NCBI GenBank assembly: GCA_019635735.1
Contig: JAHBYX010000008.1
Location: 1 to 64,000 of the forward strand
Reading direction: 5' to 3'
Length of the DNA stretch: 64,000 bases
Origin: Mesorhizobium sp.
GTDB taxonomy: Bacteria; Pseudomonadota; Alphaproteobacteria; Rhizobiales; Rhizobiaceae
Shown here: one piece after another, positions 25,951 through 36,024 of the stretch
Numbering within the stretch: position 1 is the first letter of the stretch
Layout: each line of letters opens with the position of its first letter
Notes under the pieces: generated by a model
Databases searched by the model: none
What the model was told of the DNA's origin: nothing
Seen by the model: only the letters and a program-made list of their open reading frames with translations
Translations under genes and position numbers: made by a program

Positions 25951-26253
25951 ATGTCCATTCAGCAGTCGATCGAAACGAAGCTGCGCGCCGCCTTCGCGCC
26001 GGAGCGGCTGCTCGTCCTCAACGAAAGCCACCTGCACGCCGGCCATCATCATTCCGAATCCGGCCACCACGCCACGTTCGACGGCGAAGGCGAGACTCAC
26101 TTCCGCGTCAGGATCGTGGCGCCGGTCTTCGCGACAATGAGCCGCGTCGAGCGCCACCGGGCCATCAACAGGCTCCTGGCCGACGAGCTTGACGCCGGCG
26201 TCCACGCTCTCGCCATCGAGCCCGCCGCGCCGGGAGAGAAGACGCGCTGGTGA
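25951..26253 (+). CDS. bolA: BolA family protein
   Basis: The 100 residues have the BolA fold (class II KH-like alpha/beta) with LVLNESHLHAGHH (about 22-34), the conserved glycine-histidine region, and the signature FRVRIVAPVF followed by LSRVERHR-like helix. BolA partners with monothiol glutaredoxins on [2Fe-2S] clusters and influences envelope and stress genes. The gene diverges from the DnaJ-domain gene; its promoter contains an inverted repeat. The downstream gap of 173 nt leads to rpoH, so BolA and RpoH stress functions are neighbours here but not obviously one operon. Confidence 0.92.
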   Translation: MSIQQSIETKLRAAFAPERLLVLNESHLHAGHHHSESGHHATFDGEGETHFRVRIVAPVFATMSRVERHRAINRLLADELDAGVHALAIEPAAPGEKTRW

Positions 26254-26426
26254 TCCCAGCGCGATTGTTCACTTGTGCGTGACAGTGAGTAAGTTTCCAA
26301 AGGTGACCATGTTATTGCCGTGATTGTTCCTATATAAGGGAGTGGTCCGCGGGTGCGAGTCCGGCCCGTGGAGGGAGCGCCCGCCGTGTCCGGGGGCGCG
26401 ATATTCATGAGAGGGAGGGCGCTATC

Positions 26427-27338
26427 ATGGCCCAGTCACTACCCAGCATCGTTTCCGGCGAAGGCGGTCTTTCGCGGTATCTCGAGGAGATCCGCCGCTT
26501 TCCGATGCTTCAGCCGGAAGAAGAATATATGCTCGCGAAGCGCTATGCCGAGCATGAAGACACCAAGGCCGCGCACAAGCTCGTCACCAGCCACCTGCGG
26601 CTCGTCGCCAAGATCGCGATGGGCTATCGCGGCTATGGCCTGCCGATCGGCGAGGTGATTTCCGAAGGCAATGTCGGCCTGATGCAGGCCGTCAAGAAAT
26701 TCGAGCCGGAACGCGGGTTCCGCCTGGCGACCTATGCCATGTGGTGGATCAAGGCGTCGATCCAGGAATACATCCTGCGCTCGTGGAGCCTCGTGAAGAT
26801 GGGGACCACCGCCAACCAGAAGCGGCTGTTCTTCAACCTGCGCAAGGTAAAGAGCAAGATCCAGGCGCTGGACGACGGCGACCTCAATCCCGAGCAGGTC
26901 GAGGAGATCGCGACCCGGCTCAACGTGTCCAAGGAAGAGGTGGTGTCGATGAACCGCCGCCTCTCCGGCGACGCCTCGCTCAACGCGCCGATCCGCGCGT
27001 CGGAAGGCGAGTCGGGCGAGTGGCAGGACTGGCTGGTCGACGACCACGCCAACCAGGAAGAGATGCTCGTAGAGCAGGACGAACTGGATAGCCGCCGGTC
27101 GATGCTGGCGGGCGCCCTGTCGGTCCTCAACGACCGCGAGCGGCGCATCTTCGAGGCGCGCCGCCTGGCCGACGACCCGATGACGCTCGAGGAACTGTCG
27201 GCCGAGTTCGACATCTCGCGCGAGCGCGTGCGTCAGATCGAGGTGCGCGCGTTCGAGAAGGTGCAGGACGCGGTCAAGGCCGCGGCCAAGCGCCAGATGC
27301 AGGCGTTGCGCACCGTCGAGGCCGCACCGGCCCACTGA
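26427..27338 (+). CDS. rpoH: RNA polymerase heat-shock sigma factor RpoH
   Basis: Sigma-32 family factor of 303 residues. Region 2 has RFPMLQPEEEYMLAKRY and the RpoH-box-bearing section QKRLFFNLRKVK (about 132-143), diagnostic of heat-shock sigma factors; region 4 has SRERVRQIEVRAFEKVQ at about 258-274 for -35 recognition. Region 1 is minimal, as usual. Alphaproteobacteria have one to several RpoH copies; this resembles the main RpoH1. A putative RpoH promoter is found before htpX in this window. A strong intrinsic terminator follows immediately (27356-27390). Confidence 0.95.
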   Translation: MAQSLPSIVSGEGGLSRYLEEIRRFPMLQPEEEYMLAKRYAEHEDTKAAHKLVTSHLRLVAKIAMGYRGYGLPIGEVISEGNVGLMQAVKKFEPERGFRLATYAMWWIKASIQEYILRSWSLVKMGTTANQKRLFFNLRKVKSKIQALDDGDLNPEQVEEIATRLNVSKEEVVSMNRRLSGDASLNAPIRASEGESGEWQDWLVDDHANQEEMLVEQDELDSRRSMLAGALSVLNDRERRIFEARRLADDPMTLEELSAEFDISRERVRQIEVRAFEKVQDAVKAAAKRQMQALRTVEAAPAH

Positions 27339-27355
27339 CAGGCATCGCATTCACA

Positions 27356-27390
27356 AAAACGGCGCGGGGCTCCCACCCCGCGCCGTTTTG
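27356..27390 (+). terminator. Strong intrinsic terminator behind rpoH, probably bidirectional
   Basis: CGGCGCGGGG (27361-27370) and CCCCGCGCCG (27377-27386) make a perfect 10-bp stem with loop CTCCCA, followed by TTTT and preceded by AAAAA. It ends rpoH on the plus strand and, because A-runs flank the other side, the convergent membrane-protein gene on the minus strand. Confidence 0.85.
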
Positions 27391-27408
27391 CTTTGACTGA
27401 CAGATGGA

Positions 27409-28929
27409 TCAGCCGTTCGGCTGGCTCCAGGCCCGCAAGGCGTCCTCGAAGATCTTGTCGCCGGGAAGTCCGCGCTCGAGCGTCATGAGCGCGCGGCGGC
27501 CGGACCGGTAGACGATCGGGATGTCGATCCACTTCATGCGCCGGAAGAGCTGCATGTTGGCGTCCGTTTCCGCCTTCCCGTCCGACAGGGCGATGAGGAA
27601 GAACCCGTCGCCGATCTTGGCCGGAACGCCGAGCACCGGATTGCCGGTCGCCTCCTCGGTCTCCTTCATCGTCATGCGCAGGAGATTGTCGATGACTCCG
27701 CCCTCGAAATTGTCGGGCGTGAGGAAGATGAGCTCGACGATATGGCTGGCGGGCAGCGTCGGATCCCCGTTACGCCGGATCGTCATGCGAAGCTGGATGT
27801 CCTTGCCCGGTATCCTCGCGTCGGCCCGGATCGCGGGCTCGGGCGGCCGGTCGCCGCCGGGCGACTCCTGCACCAGCGACCACACGGTGCTGCCGGATTC
27901 GGCGGATCCGCCGCTCGAACTTGTGCGCTCTTCATAGAAGATCGCGCGCTGGCCGACGGGCACGGCGGCGGGCTGCTCGGCCTGCGGTTCCGCGGGGGCG
28001 GCAGGCGCCTGAGCCGTCTCGGCGCCGGCCGGCGTCTCGGGCGCGGCGGGCGTCTGGGGAGCCGTCGCTTCCGTTCCGGGCGGCACCGTCGCCGGGGTTG
28101 CCGGCGTTTCGGGAGCCGTGCCCGGCGGCTGGACCGTCAGCGCGGCCACCGAAGTGCCCTCGCCCACGCCGGGCGTTCCGCCTGCCGGCCCTTGATCCGT
28201 CTCGGTGCCGTCGACGTTGAGCTTCTGCGTGAATTTCTGGACCGCGGCGTCGTTGGCGGGCGCGGCCGCCACCGGCGGCGCTTCCGGCTCCGGCTTGGCC
28301 GCTTCCGGTTCGGGCTTGGCGGGCGCCGCTGCCTCTTCCTGCGGTGCAGGCTCCCCGAGACCGAGCATGGCAAAGACTTCGACGCGATTGAGCCAGACCG
28401 CATATCCGGCGGCGCCGGCAAAGACGAGCACGATCAGGGCGACGGCCGCCAGACCAAGCCGGCCGCGCGAAGGCGCGCGCGGCGCGCCGGCGAGAGGTTT
28501 GGACGCTAGGCGGTCGGCCGCGAGATCGTTCGAGACGGCGTCGGATGGAGTGCCATCTGACGTCGGGGCCGGCTCGGTCGCAGGCTCGGACCTCTTCTGG
28601 TCCTTCGATGCCGCAGGCGGGGCACCCGGCCGCGTCGCCGCCGGAGCAGCGGCCTTGGCCGGCGACTCGAGGCTCTTCATCACCGCGTCGAAGTCATCAG
28701 CCGGAGGCGGAGGGGACGAGGCTGAATACTCGGCCTCGATGGTCTTGATGGCCTGCTCGAGCGCCGCCTTCTGTCTGTCGATGACGGCAGGAGCCGGCGG
28801 CGGGGTGATGGCGGCGAGCTTCGCCGAAATCGTCGTGCGGGCCTTGTCATAGACGCGCGCGCGTATCTCCGGGGTCGTTTCCCCCAGTCCGTCGAGCGTC
28901 TTCTTCAGAACCGCGACGAAATCTGCCAT
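27409..28929 (-). CDS. Ala/Pro-rich single-span membrane protein beside rpoH
   Basis: The 506-residue protein has an N-terminal helical segment (1-75, DFVAVLKKTLDGLGE), a low-complexity region, one transmembrane helix at about 160-182 (LAAVALIVLVFAGAAGYAVWL), another long Ala/Pro/Glu linker and a C-terminal globular domain (about 345-505) with VWSLVQESPGG, ELIFLTPDNFEGG, MTMKETEEATG and GDGFFLIAL. The layout suggests a cytosolic N-part and a long periplasmic arm with a terminal domain. It is followed by rpoH on the opposite strand and sits behind purA. Proteins of this type next to rpoH recur in rhizobia, but I know of no function. Confidence 0.78.
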   Translation of the reverse strand: MADFVAVLKKTLDGLGETTPEIRARVYDKARTTISAKLAAITPPPAPAVIDRQKAALEQAIKTIEAEYSASSPPPPADDFDAVMKSLESPAKAAAPAATRPGAPPAASKDQKRSEPATEPAPTSDGTPSDAVSNDLAADRLASKPLAGAPRAPSRGRLGLAAVALIVLVFAGAAGYAVWLNRVEVFAMLGLGEPAPQEEAAAPAKPEPEAAKPEPEAPPVAAAPANDAAVQKFTQKLNVDGTETDQGPAGGTPGVGEGTSVAALTVQPPGTAPETPATPATVPPGTEATAPQTPAAPETPAGAETAQAPAAPAEPQAEQPAAVPVGQRAIFYEERTSSSGGSAESGSTVWSLVQESPGGDRPPEPAIRADARIPGKDIQLRMTIRRNGDPTLPASHIVELIFLTPDNFEGGVIDNLLRMTMKETEEATGNPVLGVPAKIGDGFFLIALSDGKAETDANMQLFRRMKWIDIPIVYRSGRRALMTLERGLPGDKIFEDALRAWSQPNG

Positions 28930-29020
28930 TCAGGATGCTTCCACTTTGCCGTGCGGTGCCCGTCTGGCCCCTCTTTTTGTCCAGATAATGGTGCGCAGGG
29001 CGATGATTGTCACATTTGCT

Positions 29021-30310
<1,290 letters not shown>

Positions 30311-30486
30311 GTTGCCTTCCCCGGATGCGCGTGTCCGACGCGCCGTTTTTCGTGGCCTCTATAGCGTCAAGTATCCGCACGCGCGACCCTTCTTTGGGTG
30401 CGGGGCGAAGTTTCCCGGCTGGCGCAACGCATGCGGCGGGTGGATCGGTTGCCAAGCCGTGCCGATGCGCATAGGCCTTGCCGCCC

Positions 30487-31389
30487 ATGTACCGGCTCGC
30501 CTACGTCCTCCTGGCCCTGACCACGCTGTTCTGGGGCGGCAATGCCGTCGCGGGCAAGCTCGCGGTCGGCCACATCTCGCCGATGCTGCTCACCGGTGCG
30601 CGGTGGGCGCTGGCCTGCGCCTGCCTGCTCCCCTTCGCATGGCCACGGCTGAGACAGGATTGGGCCGTCGCGCGGAAATCGCTTCTCTTTCTGTTCGTGC
30701 TGGGCGGTGTCGGCTTCTCGGCCTACAACCTCGCCTTCTACACCGCGCTGCTCCACACGACGGCCGTGAATGGCTCGATCGAGCACGCGGCGATGCCGCT
30801 GGTCGTGTTCGTCCTGAACTTCCTGATCTTCGGCACGCGCGTCACCGGGTTGCAGGTGGTCGGCTTTCTTCTTTCGGTCGTCGGCGTCGGCGTGGCGGCA
30901 AGCCACGGCGATCCGCATCGTCTGCTCGCGCTCGATCTCAACCGCGGCGATGCGCTGATGATGCTAGCGGTCCTGTTCTACGGCGGCTACACGGTCATGC
31001 TCCGCTACAAGCCGGCGATTCACTGGCAGACGATGATGGTCGCCCTGACCTTTTCCGCCTCCGTCACATCGATCCCTTTCATCGCCTATGAGTTCGCGAG
31101 TGGTTCTGGAATCTGGCCTGATACCCAAGGGTGGCTGATCGTGGTCTATACGGTCGTCTTCCCCTCGCTCCTCGCGCAGTCGTTCTATATCCGCGGCGTC
31201 GAGCTGATCGGCGCCAACCGCGCCGGCCTGTTCATCAATCTCGTCCCGATCTTCGGCACGCTGCTCGCCATCCTGATCATCGGCGAGGCGTTCGAGCCCT
31301 ATCATGCGCTGGCGATCGTGCTGGTGCTGGGCGGCATCGGCCTTGCCGAATGGAGCGGGAGACGAGCTGCGTCCGGCAGCGAAGCCTAG
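30487..31389 (+). CDS. EamA/DMT-family exporter
   Basis: The 300-residue protein has ten predicted transmembrane helices in two EamA halves. The first half begins MYRLAYVLLALTTLFWGGN and carries AVAGKLAVGHISPM; the second half ends LVLGGIGLAEWSG. The drug/metabolite transporter family includes exporters of amino acids, nucleosides and other metabolites, and the substrate cannot be told here. I chose the ATG at 30487; a TTG 3 codons earlier is possible. It diverges from purA and is followed by the ROK gene after 65 nt. Confidence 0.88.
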   Translation: MYRLAYVLLALTTLFWGGNAVAGKLAVGHISPMLLTGARWALACACLLPFAWPRLRQDWAVARKSLLFLFVLGGVGFSAYNLAFYTALLHTTAVNGSIEHAAMPLVVFVLNFLIFGTRVTGLQVVGFLLSVVGVGVAASHGDPHRLLALDLNRGDALMMLAVLFYGGYTVMLRYKPAIHWQTMMVALTFSASVTSIPFIAYEFASGSGIWPDTQGWLIVVYTVVFPSLLAQSFYIRGVELIGANRAGLFINLVPIFGTLLAILIIGEAFEPYHALAIVLVLGGIGLAEWSGRRAASGSEA

Positions 31390-31453
31390 CTTTTGAACCT
31401 CCCGACCCCACGCGCGTTCTGCATGCCGGAGATATGCGCGGAGGGAGATCTGC

Positions 31454-32527
31454 TTGGCAGGCCGCAAGAAAACCGGGGCGAAGACGCCGACGTCGAAGGT
31501 CGTCCACGGCTCAGATGAGCTGCCGACGGTCAAGGTCGACAAGATCAATCTCAAGATCCGCGACGGCCACGGCTTTCTCGGCGATCGCGCCAACAGCCGT
31601 GCCTTCATCGACATCCTCGACGATGTCCGGAAGCAGTTGCGAAAGCACGGCGGGGATCCGCTCGGCAAGCGCAAGACGCAGAAGATCAAGCGGAGGGAAC
31701 TCGACCGCATGCCGATCGAGGGCGACGTCGCGACCGTCGGCCTGATCTTCACCGCGGTGGAGGAGTTCGCCCAGCAACTGGCCCTGGTGACTCGGCGGTT
31801 CTTGAAGGACAAGGGCTGGCGAGGAACGCAACGGATCGCCGTCGGCGGCGGCATGCGCGACAGCCGGGTCGGCGAGTGGGCGATCGGCCGCGCGTCCGCG
31901 TTGCTCAAGCTGGACGGCATTTCCGTCGACCTGATCCCGATCGACAGGGACCCGGACGAAGCCGGATTGATCGGCTCGGCCTACCTGTGGCCTCCCGAAG
32001 CGCTTGCCGGGCATGAAGCGATGCTCGCCGTCGACATCGGCGGATCCAACGTCCGCGCCGGCATCCTGCGCATGTCGCGCAAGCGCGAGCCCTACCCGAA
32101 GAAGATCAAGGTGTCGCGCATGGAGCTCTGGCGCCACGCCGACCAGCCGGACATCGGCCGCGACCAGCTGGTCTCGAAGCTTGTGCGCATGCTGCGCCGC
32201 CTGATCGATCACGCAGAGGACGCCGACCTCGATCTCGCCCCCTTCATCGGCGTCGGCTGTCCGGGGGCGATCGATCCGGATGGCCATATCAGCGACGGCG
32301 CCCAGAACCTGCCCGGGTCCTGGGAGAGCAAATCCTTCAACCTGCCGGAACGGCTCGCAGCGGAAATCCCCGACATACGCGGCTACGACACCGAAGTGCG
32401 CATGCACAACGATGCGGTCGTGCAGGGCCTCAGTCAGCTACCGCGGATGCGCGGTGTGAGGCATTGGGCGGTGCTGACCATCGGCACCGGCCTCGGCAAC
32501 GCCCATTTTACCAATCGCGAGATTTGA
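31454..32527 (+). CDS. ROK family protein (sugar kinase-like), unusual N-terminus
   Basis: The 357-residue protein starts at a TTG (31454) with GGGAG 6 nt upstream. Residues about 196-357 carry the ROK/actin-like ATPase motifs: AVDIGGSNVRAGI (195-207), IGVGCPGAIDPDG (about 268-280), VRMHNDA (about 315-321) and TIGTGLGNA (about 340-348). The first 190 residues are unlike the usual ROK N-domain and include a Lys/Arg-rich start and an alpha/beta part. There is no helix-turn-helix and no zinc-binding CXCGXXGC motif, so I do not call it a repressor or NagK. Substrate unknown. Confidence 0.72.
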   Translation: MAGRKKTGAKTPTSKVVHGSDELPTVKVDKINLKIRDGHGFLGDRANSRAFIDILDDVRKQLRKHGGDPLGKRKTQKIKRRELDRMPIEGDVATVGLIFTAVEEFAQQLALVTRRFLKDKGWRGTQRIAVGGGMRDSRVGEWAIGRASALLKLDGISVDLIPIDRDPDEAGLIGSAYLWPPEALAGHEAMLAVDIGGSNVRAGILRMSRKREPYPKKIKVSRMELWRHADQPDIGRDQLVSKLVRMLRRLIDHAEDADLDLAPFIGVGCPGAIDPDGHISDGAQNLPGSWESKSFNLPERLAAEIPDIRGYDTEVRMHNDAVVQGLSQLPRMRGVRHWAVLTIGTGLGNAHFTNREI

Positions 32528-32566
32528 GACGCGCCCCCGTGCGGTTCATCGATGACGAAGCCATGG

Positions 32567-32761
32567 TTAGAATGCCTTCGGTAGTCCGGCCTTCTTGAGA
32601 ATCTCATTCGCCGTATGGCGAGAGGTCATGTTCGCGTCGACGGTCACCTTCGCGCCGGTCGCCGCGTTTGTCCAAATCTCATGATCACCCTTGGCTTGCC
32701 TCAGGAAGGTCCAACCAGCGGCCGAGAGCAGTTCTCGCGTCTCTTTGGCAAGCTTGCCCAT
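32567..32761 (-). CDS. HicA-type toxin, second locus
   Basis: The 64 residues from the ATG at 32761 read as a compact HicA/YcfA protein: KLAKETRELLSAAGW, then QAKGDHEIW with the catalytic histidine, and SRHTANEILKKAGL at the C-terminus. A GTG two codons upstream is possible. It lies 17 nt behind the DUF1902-like gene in the same direction, so this locus has the antitoxin first, the reverse of the hicAB pair at 23557-24056. The pair sits between the ROK gene (convergent) and the serA terminator. Confidence 0.78.
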   Translation of the reverse strand: MGKLAKETRELLSAAGWTFLRQAKGDHEIWTNAATGAKVTVDANMTSRHTANEILKKAGLPKAF

Positions 32762-32778
32762 AGACACTCAGGTTCGCG

Positions 32779-33021
32779 TCATTCGGCAGCAATGACCTGG
32801 GAGGAGCGACTGATCAGCTCGACCTCGTAGGAACCCGGATGACCGTCGAGCAGGTCGGGTAGAAGGTCGGCGATACGCGCCTGCAAATCCTCGATCGTCC
32901 GAGCTTCGGTCACGAGGCCTAGTTCGCCGCGAGAGGACGCAACCCAGACCCGGGCTTCGTCGTCCCAGAAGGCATCCACCACGATCTTGTCGGTTGGCTT
33001 CATGTTTGCAGTGTAGCGCAT
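32779..33021 (-). CDS. DUF1902-like antitoxin partner of the second HicA
   Basis: The 80-residue protein from the ATG at 33021 (GGAG 5 nt upstream) has the HicB-like half-fold of DUF1902: TDKIVVDAFWDDEARVWVAS, GLVTEARTIEDLQARI and a short C-terminal strand SYEVELISR. DUF1902 proteins usually sit next to HicA and act as its antitoxin. An upstream extension of 9 codons exists but without a ribosome site. The serA terminator (33033-33060) lies directly before it, so the TA pair either uses read-through or its own promoter hidden in that region. Confidence 0.75.
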   Translation of the reverse strand: MRYTANMKPTDKIVVDAFWDDEARVWVASSRGELGLVTEARTIEDLQARIADLLPDLLDGHPGSYEVELISRSSQVIAAE

Positions 33022-33032
33022 CCATCTCCGAC

Positions 33033-33060
33033 AAAAAAGGCGCGGCATCGGCCGCGCCTT
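33033..33060 (-). terminator. Intrinsic terminator of serA
   Basis: Read on the minus strand, AAGGCGCGGC and GCCGCGCCTT form a perfect 10-bp stem with loop CGAT, followed by TTTT. It is 22 nt behind the serA stop and directly upstream of the second HicA-type pair, so it should insulate that pair from serC/serA transcription. Confidence 0.85.
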
Positions 33061-33081
33061 GAGATCGGGGATTACCGGCTC

Positions 33082-34680
33082 TCACGCCGCCGCGACGTCG
33101 AAGCTGAGCGGCTTGGCCGAGGCGATCTTCGGGTTGGCGCGCAGTTCGGCGAGCACGCTCTCGGGGAACGGCGCGTCGAGATAGAGCAGCGCGATCGCGT
33201 CGCCGCCCGGCTTGTTGCGGCCGAGCTGGAAGTTGGCGATGTTGACGCCATGCTCGCCGCAGATCGTGCCGAGCAGGCCGATGATGCCGGGCGCATCCGG
33301 ATTGGTCGTGTAGAGCATGTGCTGCCCGACCTCGGCGTCGAGATTGATGCCCTTGATCTGGATGAAGCGCGGCTTGTGGTCGGAGAAGCAGGTGCCGGCG
33401 ATCGAGCGGGTCTGCTTCTCGGTCGTCACCGTCAGCTTGATGTAGCCGTCGAAGACGCCCGACTTGTCGCGCTTGACCTCCGAGACGATGATGCCGCGTT
33501 CCTTCACCATGATCGGCGCCGACACCATGTTGACGTCGGAGACTTGCGGCCGGATGAGGCCGGCAAGTGCCGCCGAAATCAGCGCGCGCGTGTTCATCGC
33601 GGCCGTCGATCCGTCGAACAGGATCTCGACCTCCTTGATCGGCTCTTCCGTGACCTGGCCGACAAAGGCGCCGAGCACTTCGGCCAGCTTGACGAAGGGC
33701 TTCAGCTTCGGCGCTTCCTCGGCCGTGATCGAGGGCATGTTGATCGCGTTGGTGACGGCGCCCTTGATCAGATAGTCCGCCATCTGCTCGGCCACCTGCA
33801 GCGCGACATTCTCCTGAGCCTCGCTGGTGGACGCGCCGAGATGCGGCGTCGCGATGACGTTTTCCAGGCCGAAGAACGGGCTTTCGGTCGCGGGTTCGAC
33901 CTCGAACACGTCGAGTGCCGCGCCCGCCACCTTGCCGCTCTTCAGGGCCTCGAGGAGATCGGGCTCGACGATCAGTCCGCCGCGCGCGCAGTTGATGATG
34001 CGCACACCCTTCTTCATCTTCGCGATCGCGTCGGCGTTGATCATGCCCCTCGTTCGGTCGGTCATCGGCGTGTGCAGCGTGATGAAGTCCGCCCGCGCGT
34101 AGAGCTCGTCCAGTTCCACCTTCGCCACGCCGAGTTCCTGGGCGCGGTCCTCGGACAGGAACGGATCGAACGCGACGACGTGCATTTTCAGTCCAACCGC
34201 GCGGGTGGCGACGATGGAGCCGATATTGCCGCAACCGACGATGCCGAGCGTCTTGCCGGTGATCTCGACGCCCATGAAGCGGTTCTTCTCCCACTTGCCC
34301 GCCTTGGTGGAGGCGCTCGCCTCCGGCAGTTCGCGGGCGAGCGCGAACATCATCGCAATGGCGTGCTCGGCGGTCGTGATCGAGTTGCCGAAGGGCGTGT
34401 TCATCACGATGATGCCGCGGCGCGACGCGGCCGGGATGTCGACATTGTCGACGCCGATGCCGGCGCGGCCAATGACCTTGAGATTGGTCGCGGCGTTGAT
34501 CAGCTTCTCGGTGACCTTGGTCGCCGAGCGGATGGCGAGGCCATCGTATTGGCCGATCACTTCGAGCAGCTTGTCCTTGTCCTTGCCGAGATCCGGCAGG
34601 TAGTCGACCTCGACGCCGCGATCCTTGAAGATCTGCACGGCCGTGGGGGAGAGTTTGTCGGAAACGAGAACGCGGGGCAT
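33082..34680 (-). CDS. serA: D-3-phosphoglycerate dehydrogenase
   Basis: SerA oxidises 3-phosphoglycerate to 3-phosphohydroxypyruvate, the first step of serine synthesis. The 532 residues are the long form (type I): a D-isomer 2-hydroxyacid dehydrogenase core with NAD motif GKTLGIVGCGNIGSIV (142-157) and catalytic ARGGLIVEP (about 230-240) and TPHLGASTSEAQ (about 280-291), an intervening ASB domain, and a C-terminal ACT domain (about 458-530, DAPGIIGLLGTI) that gives serine feedback. It lies behind serC, 165 nt away, with a palindromic element between; likely the same transcript. Confidence 0.96.
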   Translation of the reverse strand: MPRVLVSDKLSPTAVQIFKDRGVEVDYLPDLGKDKDKLLEVIGQYDGLAIRSATKVTEKLINAATNLKVIGRAGIGVDNVDIPAASRRGIIVMNTPFGNSITTAEHAIAMMFALARELPEASASTKAGKWEKNRFMGVEITGKTLGIVGCGNIGSIVATRAVGLKMHVVAFDPFLSEDRAQELGVAKVELDELYARADFITLHTPMTDRTRGMINADAIAKMKKGVRIINCARGGLIVEPDLLEALKSGKVAGAALDVFEVEPATESPFFGLENVIATPHLGASTSEAQENVALQVAEQMADYLIKGAVTNAINMPSITAEEAPKLKPFVKLAEVLGAFVGQVTEEPIKEVEILFDGSTAAMNTRALISAALAGLIRPQVSDVNMVSAPIMVKERGIIVSEVKRDKSGVFDGYIKLTVTTEKQTRSIAGTCFSDHKPRFIQIKGINLDAEVGQHMLYTTNPDAPGIIGLLGTICGEHGVNIANFQLGRNKPGGDAIALLYLDAPFPESVLAELRANPKIASAKPLSFDVAAA

Positions 34681-34697
34681 TGGAGTATCCTCTTGGC

Positions 34698-34843
34698 TCC
34701 CTCCCCCTTGAGGGGAGGGTGGCCGCGAAGCGGCCGGGTGGGGTCGGTTCGGCTGGTAGAGCCTGTTGATTTGAGGGAGGAGCAGGTGGAGGCGACCCCA
34801 CCCGGCTCACTTCGTTCGCCACCCTCCCCTCAAGGGGGAGGGA
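34698..34843. repeat. Long palindromic repeat between serC and serA
   Basis: Two perfect 26-nt arms (34698-34723 and 34818-34843, starting TCCCTCCCCC and ending GGGGGAGGGA) bracket a centre in which 13-nt inner arms CCGGGTGGGGTCG (34734-34746) and CGACCCCACCCGG (34793-34805) also pair. The core is about 46 nt. Similar elements built on CTCCC/GGGAGG and GGGTGGGGTCG are dispersed in rhizobial chromosomes. In the serC-serA transcript it would fold into a long hairpin in the intergenic region. There is no T-run, so it is more likely a processing or stability element than a terminator. Confidence 0.75.
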
Positions 34844-34845
34844 AC

Positions 34846-36024
34846 TTACGCCGCGGCCTTCAACGCCGCCTTCTGCTGCACGAACGCCCAGTCGAGCCAG
34901 GGCATCAGCGCTTCGAGGTCGGAGGTCTCGACGGTGGCGCCGCACCAGATGCGGAAGCCAACCGGCGCGTCGCGGTAGTGGCCGATGTCGTAGGCGACGC
35001 TCGCCTTGTCGAGCGCGGAGACGATCGCCTTCGCAAAGGCTTCCTGCGCCTTGGCGTCGAGTGCCGTGACCTCGGGATCGACGATCGTCAGGCAGACGGA
35101 AGTGTTGGAGCGGCTCGCCGGGTCGGTCGCGAGATGGCCGAGCCAGGACGAGGACTGCACGAAGCGGTCGATCACCGCCGCGTTGGCGTCGGCTCGGGCA
35201 ACCAGCGCGTCGAGCCCGCCGATGCGCTTCGCCCACTGGAGCGCGTCGAGATAGTCCTCGACACAGAGCATGGACGGCGTGTTGATCGTCTCGCCCTTGA
35301 AGATACCTTCGATCAGCTTGCCGCCCGAGGTGAGGCGGAAGATCTTCGGCAGCGGCCAGTCGGGCTTGTAGCTTTCGAGCCGTTCCACGGCACGCGGGCT
35401 GAGGATGAGCATACCGTGCGCGCCCTCGCCGCCCAGCACCTTCTGCCAGGAGAAGGTGACGACGTCGAGCTTGGCGAAGTCGAGGCGCTGCGCGAAGGCG
35501 GCGCTGGTGGCGTCGCAGATGGTCAGGCCACCGCGCGCGGCCGGGATGAAGTCGCCGTTCGGCACCCGCACGCCCGAGGTCGTGCCGTTCCAGGTGAAGA
35601 CCACGTCGCGGTCGAAATCGATCTGGGAAAGATCGGGCAGCTTGCCGTATCCGGCCTCGATGGTGCGCACGTCGGCGAGCTTGAGCTGCTTGACCACGTC
35701 GGTCACCCAGCCGGCGCCGAACGATTCCCAGGCGACCATGTCGACGCCCCGCTGGCCGAGCAGCGACCAGAGCGCCATCTCGACCGCGCCGGTGTCGGAG
35801 GCGGGAACGATGCCGATGCGGTAGTCGGCGGGAACCTGCAGGACCTCGCGGGTGAGCTCGATTGCGAGAGCCAGCTTGTCCTTGCCGATCTTGGCGCGGT
35901 GCGAGCGGCCAAGCGCGGCGTTCACAAGCGCGTCGAGCGACCAGCCGGGTCGTTTCGCGCAAGGTCCGGAGGAGAAATTGGGGTGTGCCGGGCGCATTGC
36001 CGGCGCGGAGACGGTCGTCGTCAT
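34846..36024 (-). CDS. serC: Phosphoserine aminotransferase
   Basis: SerC is the PLP-dependent transaminase that makes phosphoserine from 3-phosphohydroxypyruvate and glutamate, the second step of serine synthesis. The 392 residues match the alphaproteobacterial type II form (about 390). Residues include [29 protein letters not shown] and the PLP-lysine region [12 protein letters not shown], with K at about 194. The leader upstream resembles the serC RNA motif. It is followed by serA. Confidence 0.95.
   Translation of the reverse strand: MTTTVSAPAMRPAHPNFSSGPCAKRPGWSLDALVNAALGRSHRAKIGKDKLALAIELTREVLQVPADYRIGIVPASDTGAVEMALWSLLGQRGVDMVAWESFGAGWVTDVVKQLKLADVRTIEAGYGKLPDLSQIDFDRDVVFTWNGTTSGVRVPNGDFIPAARGGLTICDATSAAFAQRLDFAKLDVVTFSWQKVLGGEGAHGMLILSPRAVERLESYKPDWPLPKIFRLTSGGKLIEGIFKGETINTPSMLCVEDYLDALQWAKRIGGLDALVARADANAAVIDRFVQSSSWLGHLATDPASRSNTSVCLTIVDPEVTALDAKAQEAFAKAIVSALDKASVAYDIGHYRDAPVGFRIWCGATVETSDLEALMPWLDWAFVQQKAALKAAA

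Noticed and set aside
26254..26426. CTATAT before rpoH as a housekeeping promoter
   Set aside because: A -10-like element is present, but no acceptable -35 lies at 16-18 nt, so I did not annotate a promoter.
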